A stretch of DNA of 64,000 bases, taken from positions 1 through 64,000 of the forward strand of contig MKTD01000050.1 in the NCBI GenBank assembly GCA_001898165.1, read 5' to 3'. The notes beneath the pieces are model-generated. The model had not been told where the DNA came from, made no database searches, and worked only from the letters and a program-made list of their open reading frames with translations. A program made the position numbers and the translations under genes. Every line of letters starts with the position of its first letter. Within the stretch, counting starts at the first letter, position 1. Positions 16,927 through 24,449 of the stretch are shown piece by piece. This DNA is from Bacteroidia bacterium 43-41 (GTDB lineage Bacteria; Bacteroidota; Bacteroidia; Bacteroidales; Dysgonomonadaceae).

Positions 16927-17826
16927 TTAGTTTTTGAGCCGGGCGTTGTATTTCTCAAGCAGAATATCGGGTTGGTATGAAAGCTTGGCATGGCGCAGAT
17001 TTTCAATCCCCATATCTTCTTCACGATTCACATAGGTGAACCCGGCTGTTTCGTTCTCGATAAATTGCTGATTGATGATGGTGTAGGCACCGTGAATGGT
17101 GGTGAATGCCTTTTCCACATGAACAATAAAAGTATCTCTTGTAAGCGGCTCACCGATGGTGAATGCGGCAATTTCGCTGTTCACGCATATTAACCCGCCT
17201 TTAAGTCCTAAGTATTCAAAATTTTCAAGCATCAGCGTGGTGGCAAAATCGTCGTAAACCAACGATGGCTCTTTCTCATCTATATTGATCTGCATCCATT
17301 TGTCGAGCATCTCTTTACATTCTTTTACCAACATCGGGTTCCCGGTCAGCGACTTGTATTTCCATTCGTTTTCGCGCTTAAACCTGTTGATGTGATTCCT
17401 TTTGCTTTGTAGTTTTTTCCCGGTAAGGTTTATCAGTTTCTCCGTTGTGTAAATATAGTCCGACACGCTGCGGTTGAGTTTATAATCGAAAATACCGGGC
17501 ATTGCCGCTTCAATCTCATCCATCATCTCCCCGGTCAACCCCCTGATTTGAAAAACCGTATCAAATTGTTTGTGATCGTCCATGATGATCTCTATGGCTT
17601 CCTTTATCTTGTCACCGCCAATAGGTTTCAGGTAGGAATTCCGGTTGTTGTTGTCCCTGAACCGGATAAAAAGCCATTCGTCGGCGGTCGCGTATTCAGT
17701 GTTGAACTTCTTTCCCCAGCTGTACAGGTTGGTAAAACAGAGATCCGAGGCTCTGTAATTCTGTTGGCAGAGACGCGAATTGATAATGTCTTTGTCTTTT
17801 AGTTCTATGGTTTTAAATGCTAGCAT
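16927..17826 (-). CDS. DUF2156 (phosphatidylglycerol lysyltransferase C-terminal-like) protein
   Basis: This 299-residue soluble protein resembles the GNAT-like catalytic domain of MprF lysyltransferases (DUF2156), including RASDLCFTNLYSWG near residue 25, SKRNHINRFKREN near 145 and the C-terminal FTYVNREEDMGIENLRHAKLSYQP. I prefer the ATG at 17826 (MLAFKTIELKD) to the ORF-track start 16 codons upstream, because alignment to the family begins there and the extension is not conserved-looking. It lacks the MprF membrane domain, so a lipid-modifying role is not implied. It is paired with the GNAT gene and lies downstream of trpS, beyond a terminator. Confidence 0.85.
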   Translation of the reverse strand: MLAFKTIELKDKDIINSRLCQQNYRASDLCFTNLYSWGKKFNTEYATADEWLFIRFRDNNNRNSYLKPIGGDKIKEAIEIIMDDHKQFDTVFQIRGLTGEMMDEIEAAMPGIFDYKLNRSVSDYIYTTEKLINLTGKKLQSKRNHINRFKRENEWKYKSLTGNPMLVKECKEMLDKWMQINIDEKEPSLVYDDFATTLMLENFEYLGLKGGLICVNSEIAAFTIGEPLTRDTFIVHVEKAFTTIHGAYTIINQQFIENETAGFTYVNREEDMGIENLRHAKLSYQPDILLEKYNARLKN

Positions 17827-17887
17827 AAAATCGGCTGCTTTCGTTATGATTATTGAGTGAGAACAATTTTTCATGCGAAAAGTTTAA

Positions 17888-17916
17888 CAAAAAACGGAAT
17901 GATGCTCTCATTCCGT
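17888..17916 (-). terminator. trpS intrinsic terminator
   Basis: On the minus strand a perfect 9-base-pair stem (ACGGAATGA with TCATTCCGT, loop GAGCA) is followed by TTTTTTG. It lies 24 bases after the trpS stop. Confidence 0.85.
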
Positions 17917-17939
17917 CTGAAACCAGGGGGTCTTGTGTT

Positions 17940-18929
17940 TTAAAACTTTTTGAACCCTACAATTTTCCGGACTGCGGTAATTGTTTTCGATGCGCTTTCG
18001 CGTGCTTTTTCGGCCCCTTCTTTGGTGACTTTCCGCAGATAGGCATCGTCTTTCTCAATTTCCAGAATTCGCTCACGGATTGGCGAAGTAACTTTGATAA
18101 TGTCTCCGGCCAGTTGTTTTTTCATATCTCCGTAACGAATTTCGCAACTGTTCCATTTGTTTTCGTAATGTTGAACCACATCGGGAGTTGAAACTGCACG
18201 CATGATGGTAAACAGGTTCTCTATGTAATCCGGCTTGACGGAATTCGGCTCGGTTGGCCCGGAATCGGTAAGAGCGCGCTTTACTTTCTTTTCGATCTCC
18301 TTGGGTGAATCTGCCAGGTAAATGGCATTGCCTTCCGATTTCCCCATTTTCCCGCTTCCATCCAGCCCGGGAATTTTTATCAGCTCTTCCCCGAAATTGT
18401 ATGCAACAGGTTCTTTAAAATATTCCACGCCGTAAAAATTGTTGAACCGGCGGGCAAATTTGCGGGTCATCTCCAGATGCTGCTCCTGGTCTTTTCCCAC
18501 AGGCACCTTGTCGGCGTTATGAATAAGGATATCGGCAGCCATCAACGTGGGATAGGTGAGTAATCCCGCATTCACGTTTTCGGGTTGTTTCCTCGCTTTT
18601 TCCTTGAACGATGTGGTTTTTGCAAGTTCACCCAAGTAAGCGTGCATGTTCAGGTAGAGATATAACTCGATGGTTTCCGGCACGTCGCTTTGAATGTAAA
18701 TGACAGACCTTTCGGGATCGATGCCTGCAGCCAAGTAGTCCACCAATACATTTTTGACGTTTTCGTGTAAATATTTTGGATTGGGGTGTGTGGTGAGTGA
18801 GTGGATATCGGCAATAAAAAAGAAACACCTGTTTTCGTCCTGCATCCGGATGAAATTGCGCAGCGCACCGAAATAATTTCCTAAATGTAAATTTCCCGTT
18901 GACCGGATTCCACTGAGTACTGTATCCAT
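17940..18929 (-). CDS. trpS: Tryptophanyl-tRNA synthetase
   Basis: TrpS charges tRNA-Trp. It is a class I synthetase with the HIGH-like motif GNLHLGNYFGA near residues 13-23 and the KMSKS-like motif GKMGKSEGNAIY near 190-201. Starting at the ATG at 18929 gives 329 residues, typical for bacteria. The ORF-track start at 18959 overlaps a TATCTTTG -7 box (minus strand, 18957-18964) and would lie upstream of the transcript. The gene has its own promoter and terminator, so it appears monocistronic. Confidence 0.96.
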   Translation of the reverse strand: MDTVLSGIRSTGNLHLGNYFGALRNFIRMQDENRCFFFIADIHSLTTHPNPKYLHENVKNVLVDYLAAGIDPERSVIYIQSDVPETIELYLYLNMHAYLGELAKTTSFKEKARKQPENVNAGLLTYPTLMAADILIHNADKVPVGKDQEQHLEMTRKFARRFNNFYGVEYFKEPVAYNFGEELIKIPGLDGSGKMGKSEGNAIYLADSPKEIEKKVKRALTDSGPTEPNSVKPDYIENLFTIMRAVSTPDVVQHYENKWNSCEIRYGDMKKQLAGDIIKVTSPIRERILEIEKDDAYLRKVTKEGAEKARESASKTITAVRKIVGFKKF

Positions 18930-18956
18930 ATTGAAATTGATTGTTTTTTCGAAATG

Positions 18957-18964
18957 CAAAGATA
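18957..18964 (-). promoter_or_regulatory. trpS -7 promoter box
   Basis: Minus-strand TATCTTTG. It overlaps the upstream in-frame ATG listed in the ORF track and so decides the start at 18929. Confidence 0.65.
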
Positions 18965-19013
18965 ATAAATATTTACGAGTTGTGATTTGATGGGGATGAA
19001 TGAAACAATTTTC

Positions 19014-19202
19014 TTAGAATGTGTTTTGAATTTTTTTATGTGCTGTTTTATAGTCATTTTTTGATGGATTTGGTTTTTCGTTTCGCACCGTATAGCGGGC
19101 TATACGGAAGGAAGGAAAGTTCAAAGACGCGAAGAAGGACACAAAACAGCATAAAAGAGAGAAGTGCAACTATAATTCGTGAAATTCAAAACACTTTCTT
19201 AA
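19014..19202. repeat. Dispersed palindromic repeat, long form
   Basis: The ends form an imperfect terminal inverted repeat (TTAGAATGTGTTTTGAATT with AATTCAAAACACTTTCTTAA). Inside it a second inverted pair (TATGTGCTGTTTT with AAAACAGCATA) encloses a core with the perfect palindrome CGTATAGC-GG-GCTATACG. About 70 bases of the core recur at 34195-34262 in reverse orientation. The left arm and the string TAGTCATTTTTTGATGGATT recur at 47003-47073. The right end runs directly into the -7 box of the hexosaminidase gene. No ORF is present, so this is a MITE-like or REP-like element. Confidence 0.75.
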
Positions 19203-19207
19203 ATTTG
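19200..19207 (+). promoter_or_regulatory. Hexosaminidase gene -7 promoter box
   Basis: TAAATTTG, 41 bases upstream of the ATG at 19248. Its first bases are the last bases of the dispersed repeat. Confidence 0.55.
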
Positions 19208-19247
19208 CAGACCACAAATCACTCAAACAATTAATTTAACAATAAAA

Positions 19248-21152
19248 ATGAAGAAATTTATTCTACTCTTTGCTATGTCATTTTTCGGATTACTGGCTTT
19301 TGGCCAGCAGGTTGAGCGAAGTATTTCCATTATTCCGGAACCGGTTTCGGTGGTGAAAAAAGGAGGATACTATGTGCTTCCCAACGATATTGTCATCTCT
19401 GCCCCTTCCGGGAAAGAGATGAAGTTTATTAACGATCTCCTGGCGAAAAAACTTTCTACCGCCCCCGGTAAAAAAGTACAGGTAAGGAACGATGCTGCCA
19501 ATGCCGATATAGTACTGGCGTTAAATACCAAAACCGATTCCAAAATTGGTGACGAAGGCTATAGTTTGTCGGTAACTCCGGGTAAGGTGAACATCAACGC
19601 CAATAAGCCAGCCGGCTTGCTGTATGGTGTCCAAACGTTTTTACAACTCCTGCCGCCTCAGATCGAAAGCGATAAACGCGAAGAGAACGTTTCGTGGCAG
19701 CTTCCGCAAGTTGAGATTACGGATTACCCCCGGGTGAACTGGCGCGGGCTGATGCTGGATGTGTCCCGCCATTTTTTCACTGTTGATGAAGTGAAGCAAT
19801 ACCTGGATAACATGGTGAAGTATAAATACAATATCTTCCATTGGCACCTGACCGATGATGAAGGCTGGCGCATCGAGATAAAAGGGTTGCCCAGGCTTAC
19901 CGAGATAGGGGCCTGGCGCCAGGAGCAAATCGGATGGTTCGGCAGTTTCTCGCAACCCGATCCCCGTGCTCCGAAAAATTACGGCGGATTTTATACGCAG
20001 GAGCAGGTGAAGGAGATCGTTCAGTACGCCAAAGAACGGAACATACAAGTGATGCCGGAAATTGATGTGCCCGGACACAGTTCGGCCATTCTTGCCGCCT
20101 ATCCCGAACTGGCTTGTTTCCCCGAAAGCGGAGACCATGCCGTACGTACCGGCGCCCCATTTCTGGATTGGAATACGGGAGGGCGTCCGGCGGCAATTTT
20201 CGAAAATACGCTTTGCCCGTCCAATGAAAAAGTGTATGAGTTTATGGATAAGATGATGGGCGAAATAGCTGCACTTTTTCCGTTTGAATACATTCACACC
20301 GGCGGTGATGAAGCGCCATATACCTTTTGGGAAAAAAGCCCTGCCGTGAAACAACTTATGCAGCGTGAAGGGATTAAAGATATGGCAGGAGTACAATCTT
20401 ATTTTGGTAAGCGATTGGAACAGATTGTCTTATCAAAAGGAAAGAAGATGATGGGTTGGGATGAGATCCTCGAAGGCGGTATCACACCAACGACCGGATT
20501 AATGAGCTGGCGCGGTATCAATTACGGGATTGAAGCATCCAAATCGGGGCATTATGTGGTAATGAGCCCGACTAATTACGTCTATATCGATTATATGCAG
20601 GGCGACGTCTCCACCGAACCGCGGGTATATAGTACGCTGCGCCTGAATCAGGCCTATAAGTTCGATCCTGTTCCCGAAGGCGCTGATGCCCGGTATATTC
20701 TGGGCGGACAAGCCAACCTGTGGACAGAGCAAATTTATAATATCCGCCAGGTTGAATACATGACATGGCCTCGTGCTTTTGCTGTGGCGGAATCGGTTTG
20801 GTCGCCAAAAGAGAAAAAAGAGTGGGACAGGTTCGTATCGAAAACCGAAGATCACTTCGTTCGTTTCGATTACGCCAAAACAAAATATTCTCCCGCCATA
20901 TACGACCCTGTCGTTTCGGTTAAGAGAGACGGAGAAAATTATTATGTAACGCTCACCCCCGAGATTAAAGGATTGGACATCTACACCAGTTTTGACAGTT
21001 CAACGCCCGATAATTTTTATCCAAAATACAAAGAGGCGCAACTGATCCCGAAGGATGCCGTTGTAATGCGTATTATTACCTATCGCGGCAATAAGCCGAT
21101 GGGGCGGTTGATGACCATTCCGGTAGAAGATTTGAAGAAAAGAATCCGGTGA
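19248..21152 (+). CDS. Beta-N-acetylhexosaminidase (GH20)
   Basis: GH20 enzymes remove terminal N-acetylglucosamine or N-acetylgalactosamine by substrate-assisted catalysis. The 634-residue protein has a signal peptide ending near AFGQ, an N-terminal GH20b-like alpha/beta domain (about 25-155) and a TIM barrel (about 160-515). The barrel includes HWHLTDDEGWRIEI near 198-211 and the catalytic Asp-Glu pair in HTGGDEAP near 350. A C-terminal beta-sandwich follows with YTSFDSSTPDNFYP. It is probably periplasmic or surface-bound and may act on host or bacterial-wall amino sugars. No PUL genes are adjacent. Confidence 0.95.
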   Translation: MKKFILLFAMSFFGLLAFGQQVERSISIIPEPVSVVKKGGYYVLPNDIVISAPSGKEMKFINDLLAKKLSTAPGKKVQVRNDAANADIVLALNTKTDSKIGDEGYSLSVTPGKVNINANKPAGLLYGVQTFLQLLPPQIESDKREENVSWQLPQVEITDYPRVNWRGLMLDVSRHFFTVDEVKQYLDNMVKYKYNIFHWHLTDDEGWRIEIKGLPRLTEIGAWRQEQIGWFGSFSQPDPRAPKNYGGFYTQEQVKEIVQYAKERNIQVMPEIDVPGHSSAILAAYPELACFPESGDHAVRTGAPFLDWNTGGRPAAIFENTLCPSNEKVYEFMDKMMGEIAALFPFEYIHTGGDEAPYTFWEKSPAVKQLMQREGIKDMAGVQSYFGKRLEQIVLSKGKKMMGWDEILEGGITPTTGLMSWRGINYGIEASKSGHYVVMSPTNYVYIDYMQGDVSTEPRVYSTLRLNQAYKFDPVPEGADARYILGGQANLWTEQIYNIRQVEYMTWPRAFAVAESVWSPKEKKEWDRFVSKTEDHFVRFDYAKTKYSPAIYDPVVSVKRDGENYYVTLTPEIKGLDIYTSFDSSTPDNFYPKYKEAQLIPKDAVVMRIITYRGNKPMGRLMTIPVEDLKKRIR

Positions 21153-21155
21153 AAG

Positions 21156-21187
21156 TTTGCATAATAAAAAGATAATCACTAATTTTG
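21156..21187 (+). promoter_or_regulatory. rplY promoter
   Basis: TTTG at 21156-21159 and TAATTTTG at 21180-21187, with a 20-base spacer, match the Bacteroidota consensus well. It begins only a few bases after the hexosaminidase stop. Confidence 0.75.
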
Positions 21188-21272
21188 CGCCGCTTTTGGA
21201 AGCTCCCTCGTGTGATGGGAAATAAAGAAGCAAAACAGGCTTTATTTTGAGTAACACAAACAAAAATTAAAA

Positions 21273-21851
21273 ATGAAAACGTACGAATTAAAAGGCGAAA
21301 TCAGAGAAGATTTCGGAAAAAAAGCAGCGAGAAGTTATCGCGGCGAAGGGCTTATTCCTTGTGTGGTATACGGCGGAAGCAACGAAAAAAACATCAATTT
21401 TGTTGTTAAAAAAGGAGATGTCCGTAACCTTATTTATACACCCGAAGTATATCTGATAAATCTTGTTTTGGATGGAAAGCCCATGAGGGCTATTCTGAAA
21501 GAAATACAGTTCCATCCAGTAAAAGACAATATTCTTCATATCGATTTCTTGCACGTATTCCCCAATGTCCCGGTTGTAATTGAACTTCCGATCCGTTTGG
21601 AAGGATTGGCTGCAGGTGTTAAATCGGGGGGTAAATTGTCGCTCGACATGCGCAAACTGAAAGTGAAAGCGTTGGCAGATAAAATACCGCAGGAGTTGGT
21701 TGTCAACGTAGAAGCACTTGAATTGGGAAAATCCATTCAGGTGGGTGAGTTGAATTTTGAAGGGCTTGAGCTGCTGACACCGAAAAATGCAGTGGTTTGT
21801 CGCGTTTCGCTGACACGTGCCGCAAGAGGTGCCGCTGCCAAAGCACAATAA
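21273..21851 (+). CDS. rplY: Large ribosomal subunit protein bL25 (Ctc form)
   Basis: L25 binds 5S rRNA. This 192-residue protein is the longer Ctc-type form with an added C-terminal TL5-like domain. The N-terminal L25 domain (about 1-90) has the R-E-DFGKKAARSYRGEGLIPCVVYGG stretch. The C-terminal domain (about 95-180) has DFLHVFPNVPVVIELPI. It is followed 21 bases later by pth, the common rplY-pth pairing. Confidence 0.96.
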   Translation: MKTYELKGEIREDFGKKAARSYRGEGLIPCVVYGGSNEKNINFVVKKGDVRNLIYTPEVYLINLVLDGKPMRAILKEIQFHPVKDNILHIDFLHVFPNVPVVIELPIRLEGLAAGVKSGGKLSLDMRKLKVKALADKIPQELVVNVEALELGKSIQVGELNFEGLELLTPKNAVVCRVSLTRAARGAAAKAQ

Positions 21852-21872
21852 TGGTAAAGAGAAAACTTTGAA

Positions 21873-22436
21873 ATGAAGTACTTAATTGTGGGCTTGGGGA
21901 ATGTCGGGCCGGATTACGAGAATACCCGCCACAACGTAGGATTTATGGTATTGGACGCTTTTGCAAAAGCGTCCAATATTGTTTTTCAGGATAAGCGATA
22001 CGGCTTTGTTGCCGAGACCCGGTTGAAAAACAAGTCGCTTGTGTTGTTAAAGCCTTCTACGTTCATGAACCTGAGCGGGAATGCCGTCCGGTATTGGTTG
22101 CAAAAAGAAAAAATTGAAGACGAAAATCTCCTCGTTGTTGTGGATGATCTGGCTCTGCCTTTTGGTACGCTACGGTTGAAATCCAAAGGTAGCGATGCCG
22201 GACACAACGGGTTGAAACATATTCAACAAACGATTGGTACCCAGCAATATGCAAGGTTAAGGTTCGGGATCGGAAATGATTTTGCACGTGGAGCGCAGGT
22301 GGATTATGTATTGGATGAATTTTCGGATGAAGAAAAAGAGGTCCTTCCCGAACGGTTGAAGACGGCAGTGGATATTGTCCGGAGTTTCTGTCTGGCCGGA
22401 GTAGATGTGACGATGAATCAATACAATAATAGATAG
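21873..22436 (+). CDS. pth: Peptidyl-tRNA hydrolase
   Basis: Pth frees tRNA from peptidyl-tRNA that has dropped off the ribosome. The 187-residue length is normal. The catalytic His lies in [18 protein letters not shown] near residues 7-24. The conserved FMNLSGNAV (about 64-72), DDLALPFG and [12 protein letters not shown] (about 106-117) motifs are all present. It follows rplY closely and shares its promoter. Confidence 0.97.
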   Translation: MKYLIVGLGNVGPDYENTRHNVGFMVLDAFAKASNIVFQDKRYGFVAETRLKNKSLVLLKPSTFMNLSGNAVRYWLQKEKIEDENLLVVVDDLALPFGTLRLKSKGSDAGHNGLKHIQQTIGTQQYARLRFGIGNDFARGAQVDYVLDEFSDEEKEVLPERLKTAVDIVRSFCLAGVDVTMNQYNNR

Positions 22437-22439
22437 AGC

Positions 22440-22531
22440 AAGGAGTAAAGAACAAAGAGCAAAGACAAAAGAATGAAAAGTGAAGAACTAAAAACTAAAA
22501 ACTAAAAGATTTTCACTATTCACTTTTCATT
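22440..22531. repeat. Purine-rich simple sequence with inverted repeat
   Basis: After the pth stop the sequence becomes low-complexity and purine-rich (AGCAAGGAGTAAAGAACAAAGAGC). It then has AATGAAAAGTGAA at 22472-22484 and its exact reverse complement at 22519-22531, separated by repeated ACTAAAA units. The 13-base-pair stem may terminate the pth transcript but is not followed by a good T tract. Confidence 0.6.
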
Positions 22532-22563
22532 TTGGACGTTGAACGTTGAATTAATAGCAAAAC

Positions 22564-22956
22564 ATGGACGAAGTTCGGATAGATAAATGGCTGTGGGCTG
22601 TACGGGTCTTTAAAACCCGCACTGTTGCGTCGGATGCGTGCAAAAAGGGGCGTGTGCTGATCGATAATGTTTCGGTGAAGCCGTCGAGGATGATTCGTGC
22701 GGGCGATATTGTCCAGGTACGTAAGCCGCCCATTACCTTTTCGTTTAAAGTGTTGGATTTATCCGATAAGCGGATGGGGGCGAAACTTGTTCCGCAATTT
22801 ATGGAAAACGTTACGCCGCCCGAGCAATATGAAATACTGGAATTGAATAAGATAAGCGGATTCGTGGACAGGCAGCGCGGAACCGGGCGTCCGACCAAAA
22901 AAGAACGCCGGGATTTGGACCAGTTTGCCGATATGTTCGATTTTGATGAGCCTTGA
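22564..22956 (+). CDS. S4-domain RNA-binding protein (HslR/Hsp15-like)
   Basis: The 130-residue protein starts with an S4 RNA-binding fold (VRIDKWLWAVRVFKTRTVASDACKKGRVLI, about residues 3-32), very like heat-shock protein 15, which rescues stalled 50S subunits carrying nascent chains. A basic, charged tail (GRPTKKERRDLDQF) follows. It ends 4 bases before the convergent comB gene. The S4 domain is certain; the Hsp15 function is inferred. Confidence 0.88.
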   Translation: MDEVRIDKWLWAVRVFKTRTVASDACKKGRVLIDNVSVKPSRMIRAGDIVQVRKPPITFSFKVLDLSDKRMGAKLVPQFMENVTPPEQYEILELNKISGFVDRQRGTGRPTKKERRDLDQFADMFDFDEP

Positions 22957-22960
22957 CGGG

Positions 22961-23683
22961 CTACCGTGATACTCTCAGTTTTTTAATGTCCCTATCGTAA
23001 TACGGCACCACCGAAACCGTATTCTGCCGGAGGCAATAGGCCGCATCCCTTTCCACACCGTTGGCGATGAGGCGGCGGTAATGGTCGCTGTTTTTTATAT
23101 AATCCAAGGGGCTGTCTTTTGCCGATTCCCATAATCCCAACGCTATCCGCACTGCATCCGATTCAAGGGCCACTTCCGCTTTTTCCGACAGCTTTTCCAC
23201 GAACGCACCGCCAAACAGTGTATCTTCGATATTTACTTTGTTGTTCCAGCCGGCGCATAAAATAATGATTCTTTCTCCCCACTGCAAACATTTATCAGTC
23301 AACATATCTATGTTGGAAAATGCGCCGATAAGCAACTGCCCGCAATCTTTTGCCGCATCTATGGCTCTTGTGCCGTTGGTTGTGGTGAAAACAATTTCAC
23401 GTTCCGATACTTTTTCCTGTGAATATTCAAACGGTGAGTTGCCGAAGTCGGCGAACTCCACGCGGCGGGTCTTCCTTTCGGCGCCTACCAGAAATCCCTC
23501 GGATTTGTATTTCCTGGCCAGTTCGATATCGGCAATGGGTATTATGGCTGCGGCTCCGTTGTTGAAAGCGGCGCACATGGTGGTGGTTGCCCGGAATATA
23601 TCGACTACCACAACCACATCATTCTCTTTTTGATAAAAAGGATAGAGGGCGGGGGAGAGGCAAATGTCAACAGCAATTTTCAT
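22961..23683 (-). CDS. comB: 2-phosphosulfolactate phosphatase-family protein (ComB)
   Basis: ComB removes phosphate from 2-phosphosulfolactate in coenzyme M synthesis of methanogens. Homologues are widespread in bacteria that make no coenzyme M, where the substrate is uncertain. The 240-residue protein has the family motifs VVVVDIFRATTTMCAAF near residues 23-39, TTNGTRAI near 100-107 and GAFVEKL near 158-164. No comA, comC or comDE gene is nearby. It is divergent from maf with a gap of about 95 bases. Confidence 0.85.
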   Translation of the reverse strand: MKIAVDICLSPALYPFYQKENDVVVVVDIFRATTTMCAAFNNGAAAIIPIADIELARKYKSEGFLVGAERKTRRVEFADFGNSPFEYSQEKVSEREIVFTTTNGTRAIDAAKDCGQLLIGAFSNIDMLTDKCLQWGERIIILCAGWNNKVNIEDTLFGGAFVEKLSEKAEVALESDAVRIALGLWESAKDSPLDYIKNSDHYRRLIANGVERDAAYCLRQNTVSVVPYYDRDIKKLRVSR

Positions 23684-23778
23684 GGCGTAAAGATAAGAAA
23701 AAACTTAACTTAAATTATTACCTTTGTCGTGAAATTTTTGCTGATAATGATGCTCATGTCAGGGAACAAAATATAAAA

Positions 23779-24369
23779 ATGAATAATTATCACCTTATCC
23801 TCGCCTCCAACTCTCCCCGGCGAAAAGAACTGCTCTCCGGTATCGACATCGAGTATGAAATAAGAACGCTGCCCGATATTGAAGAGGAGTACACAAATGA
23901 CATCCCTCTGGAAAATGTGGCGGAATTCCTTGCCGGGAAAAAGGCAGCCGCCTATTTGTCGCTGTTAAAAGAGGACGAACTTCTGATTACAGCCGATACC
24001 GTTGTCCTGCTTAACGATAAGATTTACGGGAAGCCTGTTGATAATGCCGATGCCAGACAAATGCTCCGTGACCTTTCGGGACGGACACACCGGGTAATCA
24101 CGGGTGTCTGTCTCACAACCACTAAAAAACAAGTAGCCTTTTCCGACACTGCCCGGGTTACTTTTGCCGAATTAACGGATGAAGAGATCGGGTACTATGT
24201 TGAGAAATACCGCCCGTTGGATAAAGCCGGCGCTTACGGCGTACAGGAATGGATAGGCTATGTGGCGGTAAAACATATAGAGGGATCGTATTTTAACGTG
24301 ATGGGGTTACCGATTCACCGTGTGTATAAAGAATTAAAATCGAGTTTCGGATTACAGATTACGGGTTAA
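23779..24369 (+). CDS. maf: Maf-like nucleoside-triphosphate pyrophosphatase
   Basis: Maf proteins hydrolyse non-canonical or canonical NTPs such as dTTP and UTP. I start the gene at the ATG at 23779 (MNNYHLILASNSPRRKELL, 196 residues); the ORF-track start at 23587 lies inside comB and is not real. The SxxR motif (SNSPRR) is near residue 12, the catalytic region ADTVV near 70 and GKP-x-A near 82, and a TGV/VTF strand pair follows. A TACCTTTG box at 23719-23726 may be its promoter. Confidence 0.95.
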   Translation: MNNYHLILASNSPRRKELLSGIDIEYEIRTLPDIEEEYTNDIPLENVAEFLAGKKAAAYLSLLKEDELLITADTVVLLNDKIYGKPVDNADARQMLRDLSGRTHRVITGVCLTTTKKQVAFSDTARVTFAELTDEEIGYYVEKYRPLDKAGAYGVQEWIGYVAVKHIEGSYFNVMGLPIHRVYKELKSSFGLQITG

Positions 24370-24379
24370 AAAATATTTT

Positions 24380-24444
24380 TATCTTTGCATCTCCAATAAA
24401 TCATAAAACTTGTCCGCCCCGTGGCGGATCTAAAATCGTAGATC
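24380..24444 (+). promoter_or_regulatory. Aspartate kinase promoter and two-hairpin leader
   Basis: TATCTTTG at 24380-24387 is a good -7 box. The short leader then holds two back-to-back hairpins, TCCGCC-CCGT-GGCGGA (24413-24428) and GATCTA-AAATCG-TAGATC (24427-24444), which share two bases and so cannot both form fully. The start codon follows 5 bases later, so the second hairpin could affect translation. It is far too short to be a lysine riboswitch. Confidence 0.5.
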
Positions 24445-24449
24445 GAGCA

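Noticed and set aside
23587-23778. N-terminal extension of Maf in the ORF track
   Set aside because: It begins inside comB and the family alignment starts at MNNYHLILASNSPRR.
24388-24449. Lysine riboswitch upstream of aspartate kinase
   Set aside because: The leader is about 60 bases, far below the roughly 170 of the lysine riboswitch, and lacks its conserved junction.
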